From NCBI RefSeq assembly GCF_000319305.2, contig NZ_AMWJ02000002.1, positions 2,184,001-2,248,000 of the forward strand: a stretch of 64,000 bases of DNA. Reading direction: 5' to 3'. A program made the position numbers and the translations under genes. The notes beneath the pieces are model-generated. The model made no database searches and was not told the DNA's origin. It was given only the letters and a program-made list of their open reading frames with translations. The DNA comes from Pseudomonas bharatica CSV86. GTDB taxonomy: Bacteria > Pseudomonadota > Gammaproteobacteria > Pseudomonadales > Pseudomonadaceae. Within the stretch, counting starts at the first letter, position 1; each line of letters starts with the position of its first letter. Below, in pieces: positions 27,380-38,065 of the stretch.

Positions 27380-29613
27380 ATGAAAGCGTTCGGCAAAATC
27401 CTGGGGCTGGTGGTTCTCGGGCTGTTGCTGATCGTGGTGGCCGGCGGCTTCGCCCTGACCCACCTCTTCGATCCCAACGACTATAAAGACGAGATCCGCC
27501 AACTGGCTCGCGACAAGGCTCACGTCGAGCTGACCCTGAACGGCGATATCGGCTGGAGCCTGTTCCCCTGGCTAGGCCTGGAGTTGCACGAGGCGAGCAT
27601 TGCCACGCTGAACAAGCCGGCCGAGCCGATCGCCGATCTGCAGATGCTCGGCCTGTCGGTGCGCGTGCTGCCGCTGCTGCGCCGTGAGGTGCAGATGAGC
27701 GATGTGCGGGTCGAGGGGCTGAACCTGAACCTGGTCCGTGACGAAAGCGGCCACGGCAACTGGGAAGACATCGGCAAGCCATTGCCGGCCAAGGCCCCGG
27801 CCGGCAGCACCGGCGAAACTGCGCCGGCCACCACTGCGTCGGCCGAGGGCGAAAGCAAGCCGGCCGCCAGCGAGCGCCCGCTCAAGCTGGATATCGACAG
27901 TCTCACCGTCAACAACGCCCGGGTGCAGTACAACGACGTGCGTAGCGGCCAGAGCTTCAGTGCCGAGAGCATCCAGTTGAGCACCGAAGCCGTGCACGAC
28001 GGCGTGAATATCCCGCTGAAACTCACCGCTTTCCTCAGCTCCGGCCAACCCGTGCTGCGCGCGCGCATCGAGCTGGCCGGCGAAGCCCGCTTCGACCGCG
28101 CACTGCGTCGCTATCAACTGGAAGACATGAAGCTGCACGGCGAACTCTCCGGCGAGCCGCTGCAACAGAAAAGCATGACGTTCTCGGCCCAGGGCCAATT
28201 GCTCGCCGACCTGGCGGCCAATGTCGCCGAATGGAACGGCCTGAAGCTTTCGGCCAACCAGTTGCGTGCCCTCGGCGAGCTGCACGTGCGTGACCTGAGC
28301 AGCGAGCCGAAGGTCAGCGGCGGCATCTCCATTGCCCAGTTCGACCTGCGCAAGTTCCTCGACAGCGTTGGCGTCGTTCTGCCGCCGATGAAAGACCAGA
28401 CGACCCTCACCGGCGTCGAACTGGTCGGCCGCATCGAAGGCACGAAGAACAGCCTTGCCCTGGAAGACCTGGCGCTGAAGCTGGACGACAGCACCTTCAC
28501 CGGTCGCCTCGCGGTGGAAGACTTCGCCAAACAGGCGCTGCGCATCCAGTTGAAGAACGACAAGTTCGATGCCGACCGCTACCTGCTGGCCAAAAGCGAC
28601 GACGCGGAGAACGCCAATGCTGCGCGCAAGGCCGAGGTTCAGAGCACGGAAGCCAGCGCCGTCGCCGGGCCGGGCACCTCGCCGCTGCCCGACGCACCGA
28701 CCCAGGTCGCCTGGAGCAACGACAAGCTGCTGCCGGTGGACCGCCTGCGCGCCCTCGACCTGCAAGCCGACCTGAGTTTCGGCGTGCTCACCCTGGACCA
28801 GTTGCCGATCCAGAATGCCGAGCTCAAGGCCAGCGGCCAGGGTGGCCTGATTACCCTGCAAGTCCTGCGTGGCGGCCTTTACAACGGCACTTTCGATACC
28901 CATGGCACCCTCGACGTACGTCCGGCAGTGCCGCAGCTCGGCCTCACCGCGAAGATCAACCGGGTGCCGGTCGAGCATTTCATCAAGCACGACGGCAACA
29001 CCCCGCCGGTGAAGGGCCTGCTCACCCTGGACAGCGACCTTACCGCCACCGGCAACAGCCAGAAAGCCCTGGTCGATACCCTCAACGGCAAGGCCAGCTT
29101 CGTTATCAACAACGGCGTGCTGGTCAACGCCAACCTCGAACAGCAACTGTGCCAGGGCATCGCCACCCTCAACCGCAAGACCCTGAGCGGCGAGCCACGG
29201 GGCAAGGACACGCCGTTCGAAGAACTGAAAGGCAGCCTGGTGCTGAGCAACGGCGTGGCCAGCAACCCCGACCTGAGGGCGCGCATCCCTGGCCTGACCG
29301 TCAACGGCAATGGCGACATCGACCTGCGCGTGCTGGGCATGGACTACCGCGTCGGCGTCATCGTCGAAGGCGACACCCGCGAAATGCCGGACCCGGCCTG
29401 CCAGGTCAACCAGCGCTACGTCGGCCTGGAGTTCCCGCTGCGCTGCCGCGGGCCGCTGGAACTGGGCGCACGCGCCTGCCGCATCGACAAGGACGGCGTC
29501 GGCAAGCTGGCCGGCCAGGCGCTGGGCAACCGCATCAACGAAAAACTCGAAGAGAAGCTGGGCGACAAGGTGAGTCCCGAGCTGAAGGACGCACTGAAGG
29601 GCCTGTTCAAACG

Positions 29614-29617
<4 letters not shown>
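27380..29617 (+). CDS. AsmA family protein
   Basis: 745 residues: N-terminal signal anchor KILGLVVLGLLLIVVAGGFAL, then an AsmA N-domain (LNGDIGWSLFPWLGLEL) and a long beta-rich body ending in the AsmA_2-like C-terminal domain (NGDIDLRVLGMDYRVGVIVE). Predicted periplasmic, inner-membrane anchored bridge-like protein of the AsmA/TamB class involved in envelope lipid homeostasis. A low-complexity Ala/Glu/Ser stretch lies near 137-165. Overlaps mutY by 4 bp. Confidence 0.88.
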
Positions 29618-30677
<1,060 letters not shown>

Positions 30678-30681
<4 letters not shown>

Positions 30682-30950
30682 CCCGCACCGTTATGTGCCG
30701 CAAGTACAAAGAACAACTGCCTGGCCTTGAGCGTCCGCCGTATCCGGGGCCAAAGGGCCTCGATATCTACGAGCACATCTCGCAGAAGGCCTGGGCCGAC
30801 TGGCAGAAGGAGCAGACCATGCTCATCAACGAGAAGCGCCTGAACATGATGAACGCCGAAGACCGCAAGTTCATCCAGGGCGAAATGGACAAGTTCTTCT
30901 CCGGCGAGGAATTCGAAAAGGCCGAAGGCTACGTTCCACCTGCCCAATGA
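30678..30950 (+). CDS. yggX: Fe(2+)-trafficking / oxidative damage protection protein YggX
   Basis: 90 residues, the family size: MTRTVMCRKYKEQLPGLERP with the conserved Cys7, and NEKRLNMMNAEDRKFI. Protects Fe-S enzymes from oxidation. Its coupling to mutY (4-bp overlap) is conserved across gammaproteobacteria and fits a shared oxidative-damage role. Confidence 0.96.
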
Positions 30951-31002
30951 CCCCCGAAAACCGTAAGCGTCGGTATTAATTAAAAAAATTTTGAAATTGT
31001 TG

Positions 31003-31031
31003 TTGACGCAATCCTGAAAAACGCTTTTAAT
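31003..31031 (+). promoter_or_regulatory. Promoter of tRNA-Phe
   Basis: TTGACG (31003-31008), 17-bp spacer, TTTAAT (31026-31031), followed by a GC-rich discriminator gcgcccc as in stringently controlled tRNA promoters. Confidence 0.8.
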
Positions 31032-31041
31032 GCGCCCCGTT

Positions 31042-31117
31042 GCCCAGATAGCTCAGTCGGTAGAGCAGAGGATTGAAAATCCTCGTGTCGGCGGTTCGAC
31101 TCCGTCTCTGGGCACCA
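31042..31117 (+). tRNA. tRNA-Phe (anticodon GAA)
   Basis: 76 nt with encoded CCA; acceptor gcccaga/tctgggc, D-loop agctcagtcggtagagc, anticodon arm aggattGAAaatcct, T-arm ggcggttcgactccgtc. Confidence 0.97.
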
Positions 31118-31126
31118 AGACAACGC

Positions 31127-31164
31127 AAAGCCCCTGAATCGAAAGATTCAGGGGCTTTTTTGTT
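31127..31164 (+). terminator. Intrinsic terminator of tRNA-Phe
   Basis: aaagcccctgaatc-gaaa-gattcaggggctttttt hairpin with T run. Confidence 0.9.
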
Positions 31165-31209
31165 TTGCCCGGGAAAACCCACTCACGGACCCGCTCCCAC
31201 AAGGGCCGC

Positions 31210-31233
31210 GCGTATTGACCACCATCAATACGC
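31210..31233. promoter_or_regulatory. Inverted repeat upstream of ppk2
   Basis: gcgtattga-N6-tcaatacgc, perfect 9-bp arms, 65 bp before the ppk2 start; candidate operator only. Confidence 0.35.
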
Positions 31234-31297
31234 CATCACTCGATCTGTGTAAGTTGTGGAGCTGGACATTCGAAGGAACAGAAGGCCCTCCCCATGA

Positions 31298-32335
31298 GTG
31301 AAGAAACCCCGTCCTGCCGCTCCCAGAGCCCGGGGTAATCCCGCATCACGTTACGCCTCCGCCAGCCGCTACCCGCCCCACCGTCGCCCACGCAAGCCCG
31401 CGCCGATCGTCGAGGCCGGTGCAATCGCCGACAGCCCCACCGCCCTCGAAATCGCCCACGCGCCCCATGGCACCAGCGAAGACAGCTCGTCGGCCAAGCT
31501 GCCGCACAACTACCCCTACAGCACCCGCATGCGCCGCGCCGAGTACGACAAGGCCAAGCACGCGCTGCAGATCGAGCTGCTGAAGGTGCAGAACTGGGTG
31601 AAGGAAACCGGCCAGCGCGTGGTCATCCTCTTCGAGGGCCGCGACGCGGCAGGCAAGGGCGGCACCATCAAGCGCTTCATGGAGCACCTCAACCCGCGTG
31701 GCGCGCGGATCGTCGCCCTGGAAAAGCCCTCGGAGCAGGAAAAGGGCCAGTGGTACTTCCAGCGCTATATCCAGCACCTGCCGACGGCGGGCGAAATGGT
31801 CTTCTTCGACCGCTCCTGGTACAACCGCGCCGGCGTCGAGCGGGTCATGGATTTCTGCTCGCCGCTGCAATACCTGGAATTCATGCGCCAGGCCCCGGAG
31901 CTGGAGCGCATGCTGTGCAACAGCGGGATCCTGCTGTTCAAGTACTGGTTCTCGGTGAACAGAGAGGAACAACTGCGTCGCTTCATCTCGCGCCGCGACG
32001 ACCCGCTCAAGCACTGGAAACTCTCGCCCATCGACATCAAGTCGCTGGACAAGTGGGGCGAGTACACCGCGGCCAAGGAAGCCATGTTCTTCCACACCGA
32101 CACTGCCGATGCGCCGTGGACGGTGATCAAGTCGGACGACAAGAAGCGCGCACGGATCAACTGCATTCGCCACTTCCTCAACGCCCTCGATTACCCGGGC
32201 AAGGATTTCCGTGTCGCCCACGAACCCGACCCGCTGCTGGTGGGCCGCGCTTCGCGGGAAATCGAGGAAGACCTGCGTGACGAGGACGAAGTGGAACTGC
32301 GGGGCCGGGTCAGCGCCCTGACGCTGCCACGCTGA
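31298..32335 (+). CDS. ppk2: Polyphosphate kinase 2 family protein
   Basis: Uses polyphosphate to phosphorylate nucleotides (or the reverse). Core of about 230 residues: Walker A FEGRDAAGKGGTIKRF, Walker B VFFDRSWYNRAGVERVM, lid ISRRDDPLKHWKLSPID, and KSDDKKRARINCI. The N-terminal 70 residues are Pro/Ala/Arg-rich. The start is uncertain: GTG 31298 opens the frame, but an ATG at 31294, better spaced from gaagg, is in another frame and stops after 14 codons, so either an indel or a short overlapping leader is present. Confidence 0.88.
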   Translation: MKKPRPAAPRARGNPASRYASASRYPPHRRPRKPAPIVEAGAIADSPTALEIAHAPHGTSEDSSSAKLPHNYPYSTRMRRAEYDKAKHALQIELLKVQNWVKETGQRVVILFEGRDAAGKGGTIKRFMEHLNPRGARIVALEKPSEQEKGQWYFQRYIQHLPTAGEMVFFDRSWYNRAGVERVMDFCSPLQYLEFMRQAPELERMLCNSGILLFKYWFSVNREEQLRRFISRRDDPLKHWKLSPIDIKSLDKWGEYTAAKEAMFFHTDTADAPWTVIKSDDKKRARINCIRHFLNALDYPGKDFRVAHEPDPLLVGRASREIEEDLRDEDEVELRGRVSALTLPR

Positions 32336-32469
32336 AAGGACCTCACGCCGGTTCGGCCGGGTGACTGCCTGTCGCCCGTCGAGCTGGCGCCGCTCTCCAC
32401 GGCTTGGGTTTCCGGGTCAACTGCGCTTCAATACGCGTCTTTGACTGACTTCGCACCAAGGAACCCCCG

Positions 32470-32904
32470 ATGGCCTCGAACACCAAGCAACAGAAACGCG
32501 CCAAGCGCGCCGCCGCCAAGGCCCGCGAAAACCGCATGGTGCGCAGCGGCCAGGCGGTCAAGAGCAGCGGCGAGGCTTCCAGCGCCAGCGTCCAGCAGGT
32601 GTTCGACAAGGCCATGAACTCGGGCAGCTACAACACGATGTTCGAGAAAATGAAGACGGCCCAGGAAACCAGCCTGGAAGCGATGATCGCCGTGTTCATG
32701 GTCGATCCGCTGCTGCCCCTTGTGCTCAAGGGCCACAGCGAAGACCACGCCACCGACTACATTTGCATGGTCTTCTGCGCGTACCGCAAATGGCTGGACG
32801 GCACCGAGGAAGCCGAGGCGATGGCCTGGCTGGAAAGCGAGGAGTTCCAGGACGCCTATGTGGCCGCCTCGGAGATGGTGTCCAAGCAGAAGAAATTCGC
32901 CTGA
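32470..32904 (+). CDS. Conserved protein of unknown function
   Basis: 144 residues with a basic, Lys/Arg-rich N-terminus (KQQKRAKRAAAKARENRMVR) and an acidic helical remainder ending SEMVSKQKKFA. The basic tail suggests nucleic-acid contact, but no family was recognised. Independent unit between ppk2 and a short REP palindrome. Confidence 0.65.
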   Translation: MASNTKQQKRAKRAAAKARENRMVRSGQAVKSSGEASSASVQQVFDKAMNSGSYNTMFEKMKTAQETSLEAMIAVFMVDPLLPLVLKGHSEDHATDYICMVFCAYRKWLDGTEEAEAMAWLESEEFQDAYVAASEMVSKQKKFA

Positions 32905-32932
32905 CTCCCCTGCCTTGGCAGACGACAAAAAA

Positions 32933-32968
32933 ACCCTGTGGGAGCTGGCTTGCCAGCTCCCACAGGGT
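32933..32968. repeat. Short REP palindrome
   Basis: accctgtgggagctggc-tt-gccagctcccacagggt: 17-bp perfect arms, a collapsed form of the REPIN family, between convergent genes. Confidence 0.85.
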
Positions 32969-32988
32969 CGGTGAGATGCTCTGGATGC

Positions 32989-34383
32989 TCAGTTATCCAT
33001 CACCAGGCTTCCACCCTTCTCCGCCTTGCGCTTGCGCGCCACCAGCAGCCCGGCAGCCACCACGGCAATGCTCAGCAGCCCGGTGGAGATCACCTCGGCG
33101 CGATGGTCAGGACGAATCAGCATCAGGGTCAACACGCCGACGATGAAGAAGATGGTCACCCAGGTCAGCACCGGGAAGGCCCACATCTTGAAGGCGATCT
33201 TCTCGCCCCGCGCCATGCGCTGACGACGCATGCGCAGTTGCGAAACGGCGATCACCAGGTACACCAGCAGGGCGATCGCCCCCGAGCTGGCCAGCAGGAA
33301 CTCGAACACCTGGGCCGGCGCCACATAGTTGGCGAACACGGTCAGGAACGCTGCCGCGGTAGACAGCAGCACCGCCCAGTGCGGCGTGCCGCTGGCGTTG
33401 GTGCGCTGGGCGACCGCCGGGGCGTCACCGCGCTTGCTCAGCGAGAACAGCATGCGCGACGAGGTGTACAGCGCCGAGTTGAGGCAACTGGTTACGGCGA
33501 TCAGCACGACGATATCGACGATCAGCTTGGCGTGAGGGATGCCCATCAATTGCAGCACGGTCTGGTACGAACCGACTTCCGCCAGCTCGCCGGCATTCCA
33601 TGGCACCAGCGCAACGACGATGAAGATCGACACGAGGTAGAACAGGAAGATCCGCCAGATCACCGAGTTGGTCGCCTTGCTGATCTGCTTGCCCGGATCC
33701 TTCGATTCGGCGGCAGCGATGGTGACGATCTCGGTACCCATGAAGGAGAACATGGTGGTCAGCATGGCACCGAGCACCGCGCCGAGGCCGTTGGGCATGA
33801 AGCCCTGGGTGTCGAACAGATGGCTGACACCGCTGACCTGGCTGTTCGGCATGAACCCGAAGATGGCGGCCAGGCCAAGAATGATGAAGCCGATGATCGC
33901 CACGACCTTCAGCAGGGCGAACCAGAACTCGAACTCACCGTAGTTCTTTACGCTGAACAGGTTGGTCGCGGTCAGCAGCAGGGTGATGACCAGGGTGAAG
34001 ACCCAGATCGCCACGTCGGGGAACCAGGCGTTGAGGATGGTCGCGGCGGCGTTGGCCTCCAGCGGGATGACCAGCACCCAGAACCACCAGTACAGCCAGC
34101 CGATGGTGAAACCGGCCCAGTGCCCGATGGCACGGTCGGCGTAGGTGGAGAAGGAACCGGTGTCCGGCGAGGCCACGGCCATTTCGCCGAGCATGCGCAT
34201 CACCAGTACCACCAGCGTACCCGCAGCGGCGTAGGCCAGCAGCACGGCCGGGCCGGCGGCGGCGATGGCATGGCCGGACCCGACGAACAGACCGGCGCCG
34301 ATCACGCCTGCGATGGACAGCATGGTCACATGCCGTTGCTTGAGCCCCTGAGCGAGGTCATTGGAATTGTGCTTACCGCTCAT
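32989..34383 (-). CDS. gabP: Amino-acid permease of the GABA permease type
   Basis: 464 residues from ATG 34383, about 12 transmembrane helices, APC superfamily (AAT family). N-terminal LKQRHVTMLSIAGVIGAGLF with the helix-1 GxG motif, and FSFMGTEIVTIAAAESKDP in helix 6, as in proton-coupled GABA/aromatic amino-acid permeases. Substrate assignment to GABA is by overall resemblance. Divergent from the ABC transporter operon across a 605-bp gap. Confidence 0.8.
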   Translation of the reverse strand: MSGKHNSNDLAQGLKQRHVTMLSIAGVIGAGLFVGSGHAIAAAGPAVLLAYAAAGTLVVLVMRMLGEMAVASPDTGSFSTYADRAIGHWAGFTIGWLYWWFWVLVIPLEANAAATILNAWFPDVAIWVFTLVITLLLTATNLFSVKNYGEFEFWFALLKVVAIIGFIILGLAAIFGFMPNSQVSGVSHLFDTQGFMPNGLGAVLGAMLTTMFSFMGTEIVTIAAAESKDPGKQISKATNSVIWRIFLFYLVSIFIVVALVPWNAGELAEVGSYQTVLQLMGIPHAKLIVDIVVLIAVTSCLNSALYTSSRMLFSLSKRGDAPAVAQRTNASGTPHWAVLLSTAAAFLTVFANYVAPAQVFEFLLASSGAIALLVYLVIAVSQLRMRRQRMARGEKIAFKMWAFPVLTWVTIFFIVGVLTLMLIRPDHRAEVISTGLLSIAVVAAGLLVARKRKAEKGGSLVMDN

Positions 34384-34988
34384 AAAACTACCTATGCAAA
34401 GAATGGGAGATCGTCCCGCGATTGGAGCCGCATGCCCTTTTGAGGCACCCGCGTCCCGTGACAGGTGGATGGCAATAAGCGGGCCAGATCGATGACCGCT
34501 CATGTGCGCAACACCTTGAAACCACGACAGACGGGGCCTGCGGCGCTTTCCGCCAGCCATTGGCCGAAAGGTCGCCAAACTTGCCAGACTTTGCCGGATT
34601 ACTGAAATACCCACTTACAATTAGAAATGGGTGCTCCATAACCGGAACCGGGTAACACCTTGTGCAACTTTATGAAGCACAAAGGTGCAACCCACTCCTT
34701 CGCCGCGATGCTTCGAAGGCGCCACCGAAATGCACCGCGACCAAATACGCCTTTCCTCCAGCGGTCAAAACTGGCACCATCGCGCCTTTTTTCATCCTGG
34801 CTCCGGCCCGTAGAACGGAACCGGCGGACCGCGACGCGACATTCCACTGCAACGATGCGACACCCGCCCTTGCCCCGGCCGCCCACCCTGCTCGCCCTTC
34901 TTGGCTGCGATCCGAGCGCTATGCTAGCGTTGCGCCTCGCCAGGACGGCCGCCAACAGCAGAACGCACAGAACATATGAGGACCGCAC
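34384..34988. other. 605-bp divergent intergenic region
   Basis: Between gabP (minus) and the ABC transporter operon (plus). No convincing ORF or RNA. A gcacaaaggtgcaa partial palindrome near 34675 and a tggcac word near 34770 were seen, but without a matching -12 element. Confidence 0.4.
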
Positions 34989-35762
34989 ATGGCCCAGGCC
35001 ACGCCCGCGCTGGAAATCCGCAACCTGCACAAGCGCTACGGCGAGCAGGAAATTCTCAAGGGCATCTCCCTTACCGCCCGTGACGGCGATGTGATTTCCA
35101 TCCTCGGCTCCTCCGGTTCCGGCAAATCGACCCTGCTGCGTTGCATCAACCTCCTGGAAAACCCGCACCAGGGCGAAATCCTCGTCGCCGGCGAAACCCT
35201 CAAGCTCAAGGCGGCGCGCAACGGCGAGCTGATCGCCGCCGACAACAGGCAGATCAACCGCCTGCGCAGCGAGATCGGCTTCGTCTTCCAGAACTTCAAC
35301 CTCTGGCCGCACATGAGCATCCTCGACAACATCATCGAGGCGCCGCGCCGCGTCCTGGGGCAGAGCAAGGCCGAAGCCATCGAGCACGCCGAAGCGCTGC
35401 TGGACAAGGTCGGCATCCATAACAAGCGCCACAGCTACCCCACCGAGCTTTCCGGCGGGCAACAGCAGCGCGCCGCCATCGCCCGGACCCTGGCGATGAA
35501 ACCCAAGGTCATCCTGTTCGATGAACCGACCTCCGCGCTGGATCCGGAAATGGTCCAGGAAGTCCTCAGCGTCATCCGCGCCCTGGCCGAAGAAGGCCGG
35601 ACCATGCTGCTGGTGACCCACGAAATGAACTTCGCCCGGCAAGTCTCGAGCGAAGTCGTGTTCCTTCATCAAGGCCTCATCGAAGAGCAAGGATCGCCGC
35701 AGCAGGTTTTCGAAAACCCGACCTCGGCGCGTTGTAAGCAATTCATGTCCAGCAACCGCTAA
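34989..35762 (+). CDS. Polar amino-acid ABC transporter ATP-binding protein
   Basis: 257 residues of the HisP/GlnQ class: Walker A GSSGSGKSTLLRCINLLE, Q loop FVFQNFNLWPHM, signature LSGGQQQRAAIARTLAM, Walker B VILFDEPTSALDPE, switch VTHEM. First gene of a four-gene operon with binding protein and two permeases; import of a basic or polar amino acid (histidine/lysine/arginine/ornithine type) is likely. Confidence 0.93.
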   Translation: MAQATPALEIRNLHKRYGEQEILKGISLTARDGDVISILGSSGSGKSTLLRCINLLENPHQGEILVAGETLKLKAARNGELIAADNRQINRLRSEIGFVFQNFNLWPHMSILDNIIEAPRRVLGQSKAEAIEHAEALLDKVGIHNKRHSYPTELSGGQQQRAAIARTLAMKPKVILFDEPTSALDPEMVQEVLSVIRALAEEGRTMLLVTHEMNFARQVSSEVVFLHQGLIEEQGSPQQVFENPTSARCKQFMSSNR

Positions 35763-35775
35763 CGGAGCAACACGC

Positions 35776-36528
35776 ATGCAGAACTACAAGAAGTACCTCC
35801 TGGCCGCTGCCGCCACGCTGGTGTTCTCGGCCAATGCCATGGCCGCGGAAAAACTGCGGATGGGTATCGAAGCCGCTTACCCTCCATTCAACAGCAAGGA
35901 CGCCAGCGGCCAGGTGGTCGGCTTCGACAAGGACATCGGCGACGCCCTGTGCGCCAAGATGAAGGTCGAGTGCGACGTGGTCACTTCCGACTGGGACGGC
36001 ATCATCCCGGCCCTGAATGCCAAGAAGTTCGACTTCATCGTCTCCTCGCTGTCGATCACCGACGAGCGCAAGCAGGCCGTCGATTTCACCGACCGCTACT
36101 ACTCCAACAAGCTGCAGTTCATCGCGCCGAAGAACGTTGACTTCAAGACCGACAAGGCCTCGCTCAAGGGCAAGGTCATCGGCACCCAGCGCGCCACCCT
36201 GTCCGCCACCTGGCTGGAAGACACCTACGGCAGCGATGTGGATGTGAAGCTGTACGACACCCAGGAAAACGCCTACCTCGACCTGACCTCCGGCCGCGTC
36301 GACGCGCTGCTGGCGGACAAGTACGTGAACTATGACTGGCTGAAATCCGAGGCCGGCAAGAACTACGAGTTCAAGGGCGAGCCCGTGGTGGAAAGCGACC
36401 AGATCGGCATCGCCGTACGCAAGGGTGATCCGCTGAAGGACAAGCTGAACGCCGCGCTGAAGGAAATCATCGCCGACGGCACCTACAAGAAGATCAACGA
36501 CAAGTACTTCCCGTTCGATATCTATTGA
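35776..36528 (+). CDS. Periplasmic polar amino-acid-binding protein
   Basis: 250 residues: signal peptide ending SANAMAAE, then the SBP_bac_3 fold with GIEAAYPPFNSKDASGQVVG and FDKDIGDALCAKMKVECDVV, typical of lysine-arginine-ornithine/histidine binding proteins. Ligand-contact motif SSLSITDERKQAVDFTD. 13 bp after the ATPase gene. Confidence 0.92.
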   Translation: MQNYKKYLLAAAATLVFSANAMAAEKLRMGIEAAYPPFNSKDASGQVVGFDKDIGDALCAKMKVECDVVTSDWDGIIPALNAKKFDFIVSSLSITDERKQAVDFTDRYYSNKLQFIAPKNVDFKTDKASLKGKVIGTQRATLSATWLEDTYGSDVDVKLYDTQENAYLDLTSGRVDALLADKYVNYDWLKSEAGKNYEFKGEPVVESDQIGIAVRKGDPLKDKLNAALKEIIADGTYKKINDKYFPFDIY

Positions 36529-36583
36529 TCCGCCCCGACCGGCATCGCCTTGCGCGGTGCCGGTCTCTTGAACCTGCCTGCCC

Positions 36584-37279
36584 ATGAATATTGATCTACA
36601 CGGATTCGGTCCGGCGCTGGCCGCTGGCACGCTGATGACCGTCAAGCTGGCGCTCGCGGCACTTTGCCTGGGCCTGGTGCTCGGCCTGCTAGGCGCCCTG
36701 GCCAAGACTTCGCCGTTCAAAGCGCTGCGCTGGATCGGCGGCACCTACTCGACCATCGTTCGCGGCGTGCCGGAACTGCTCTGGGTACTCTTCATCTATT
36801 TCGGTTCGGTCACCCTGATGAGCAAGCTGGGCGACCTGATCGGCGTTCCCGGCCTGGAACTCAGCGCCTTCGCCGCCGGCGTCATCGCCCTCGGCCTGTG
36901 CTTCGGCGCCTATGCCACGGAAGTGTTCCGCGGCGCGCTGCTCGCCATTCCCAAAGGGCACCGTGAAGCCGGCATGGCCCTGGGCCTGTCCAAGGGCCGG
37001 ATCTTCTCGCGGCTGGTCCTCCCACAGATGTGGCGTATCGCCCTGCCCGGCCTGGGCAACCTGTTCATGATCCTGATGAAGGACACCGCGCTGGTGTCGG
37101 TGATCGGCCTGGAAGAAATCATGCGCCAGGCGCAGAACGGCGTGACCACCACCAAGGAGCCCTTCACCTTCTACGCGGTTGCCGCCTTTATCTACCTGGG
37201 GCTGACCATCGTTGCAATGACCGGCATGCACTTCCTGGAAAAACGTGCCGGGCGCGGCTTTGCGAGGGCCAACTCATGA
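36584..37279 (+). CDS. Amino-acid ABC transporter permease (HisQ-type)
   Basis: 231 residues, about 5 transmembrane helices; N-terminal TVKLALAALCLGLVLGLLGA and EAA loop HREAGMALGLSKGRIFSRLV. Pairs with the following permease to form the membrane channel. Overlaps the next gene by 4 bp. Confidence 0.92.
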   Translation: MNIDLHGFGPALAAGTLMTVKLALAALCLGLVLGLLGALAKTSPFKALRWIGGTYSTIVRGVPELLWVLFIYFGSVTLMSKLGDLIGVPGLELSAFAAGVIALGLCFGAYATEVFRGALLAIPKGHREAGMALGLSKGRIFSRLVLPQMWRIALPGLGNLFMILMKDTALVSVIGLEEIMRQAQNGVTTTKEPFTFYAVAAFIYLGLTIVAMTGMHFLEKRAGRGFARANS

Positions 37280-37965
37280 ATTGGGACGTCATCATCAAAT
37301 GGCTGCCGCGTCTGGCCCAGGGCGCCACGCTGACCCTGGAACTGCTGGCCATCGCGGTCATCCTCGGCCTGATCGTCGCCATCCCGCTGGGTATCGCCCG
37401 CTCCTCACAGCGCTGGTACGTGCGGGCGCTGCCGTATGGCTACATCTTCTTCTTCCGCGGTACGCCATTGCTGGTGCAGCTGTTCCTGGTCTACTACGGC
37501 CTGGCGCAGTTCGACGCGGTGCGCAGCAGCTCGCTGTGGCCCTACCTGCGTGACCCGTTCTGGTGTACCGCGCTGACCATGACCTTGCACACCGCCGCCT
37601 ACATCGCCGAGATTCTGCGCGGCTCGCTGCAGGCCATCCCGCGGGGCGAGATCGAAGCGGCGCGGGCGCTGGGCATGTCCCGGGCCACCGCGATGATCCA
37701 CATCCTCCTGCCGCGCGCCGCGCGCATCGGCCTGCCGGCGTACAGCAACGAAGTGATCCTGATGCTCAAGGCCAGCGCCCTGGCCAGCACCGTCACCCTG
37801 CTGGACATCACCGGCATGGCCCGCACGATCATCGCCCGGACCTACATGCCGGTGGAGATCTTCTTCGCGGCAGGCGTGTTCTACCTGGTGATCTCGTTCG
37901 TCCTGGTGCAGGCGTTCAAGCTGCTGGAGCGCTGGCTGCGCGTGGATGCCGCGCACGGTCGCTGA
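37276..37965 (+). CDS. Amino-acid ABC transporter permease (HisM-type)
   Basis: 229 residues from ATG 37276, about 5 helices; RGTPLLVQLFLVYYGLAQF after helix 2 and EAA loop EIEAARALGMSRATAMIHIL. Second channel subunit of the operon starting at 34989. Confidence 0.92.
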   Translation: MNWDVIIKWLPRLAQGATLTLELLAIAVILGLIVAIPLGIARSSQRWYVRALPYGYIFFFRGTPLLVQLFLVYYGLAQFDAVRSSSLWPYLRDPFWCTALTMTLHTAAYIAEILRGSLQAIPRGEIEAARALGMSRATAMIHILLPRAARIGLPAYSNEVILMLKASALASTVTLLDITGMARTIIARTYMPVEIFFAAGVFYLVISFVLVQAFKLLERWLRVDAAHGR

Positions 37966-37975
37966 TATCAAGGCC

Positions 37976-38001
37976 CCCGCTCCCCCAATTGTGGGAGCGG
38001 G
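37976..38001. terminator. Hairpin after the ABC transporter operon
   Basis: cccgctccc-N8-gggagcggg followed by ttt; a half-REP-like palindrome that may act as terminator. Confidence 0.45.
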
Positions 38002-38065
38002 TTTGAACCGCGATTGGCCGTGCCTGCCCACCACACCTCTTCAAAAACACCCTGGCCTCTGTCCC

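Noticed and set aside
34765..34795. tggcac word as a sigma-54 promoter for the ABC transporter operon
   Set aside because: No TTGC-type -12 element at the required spacing.
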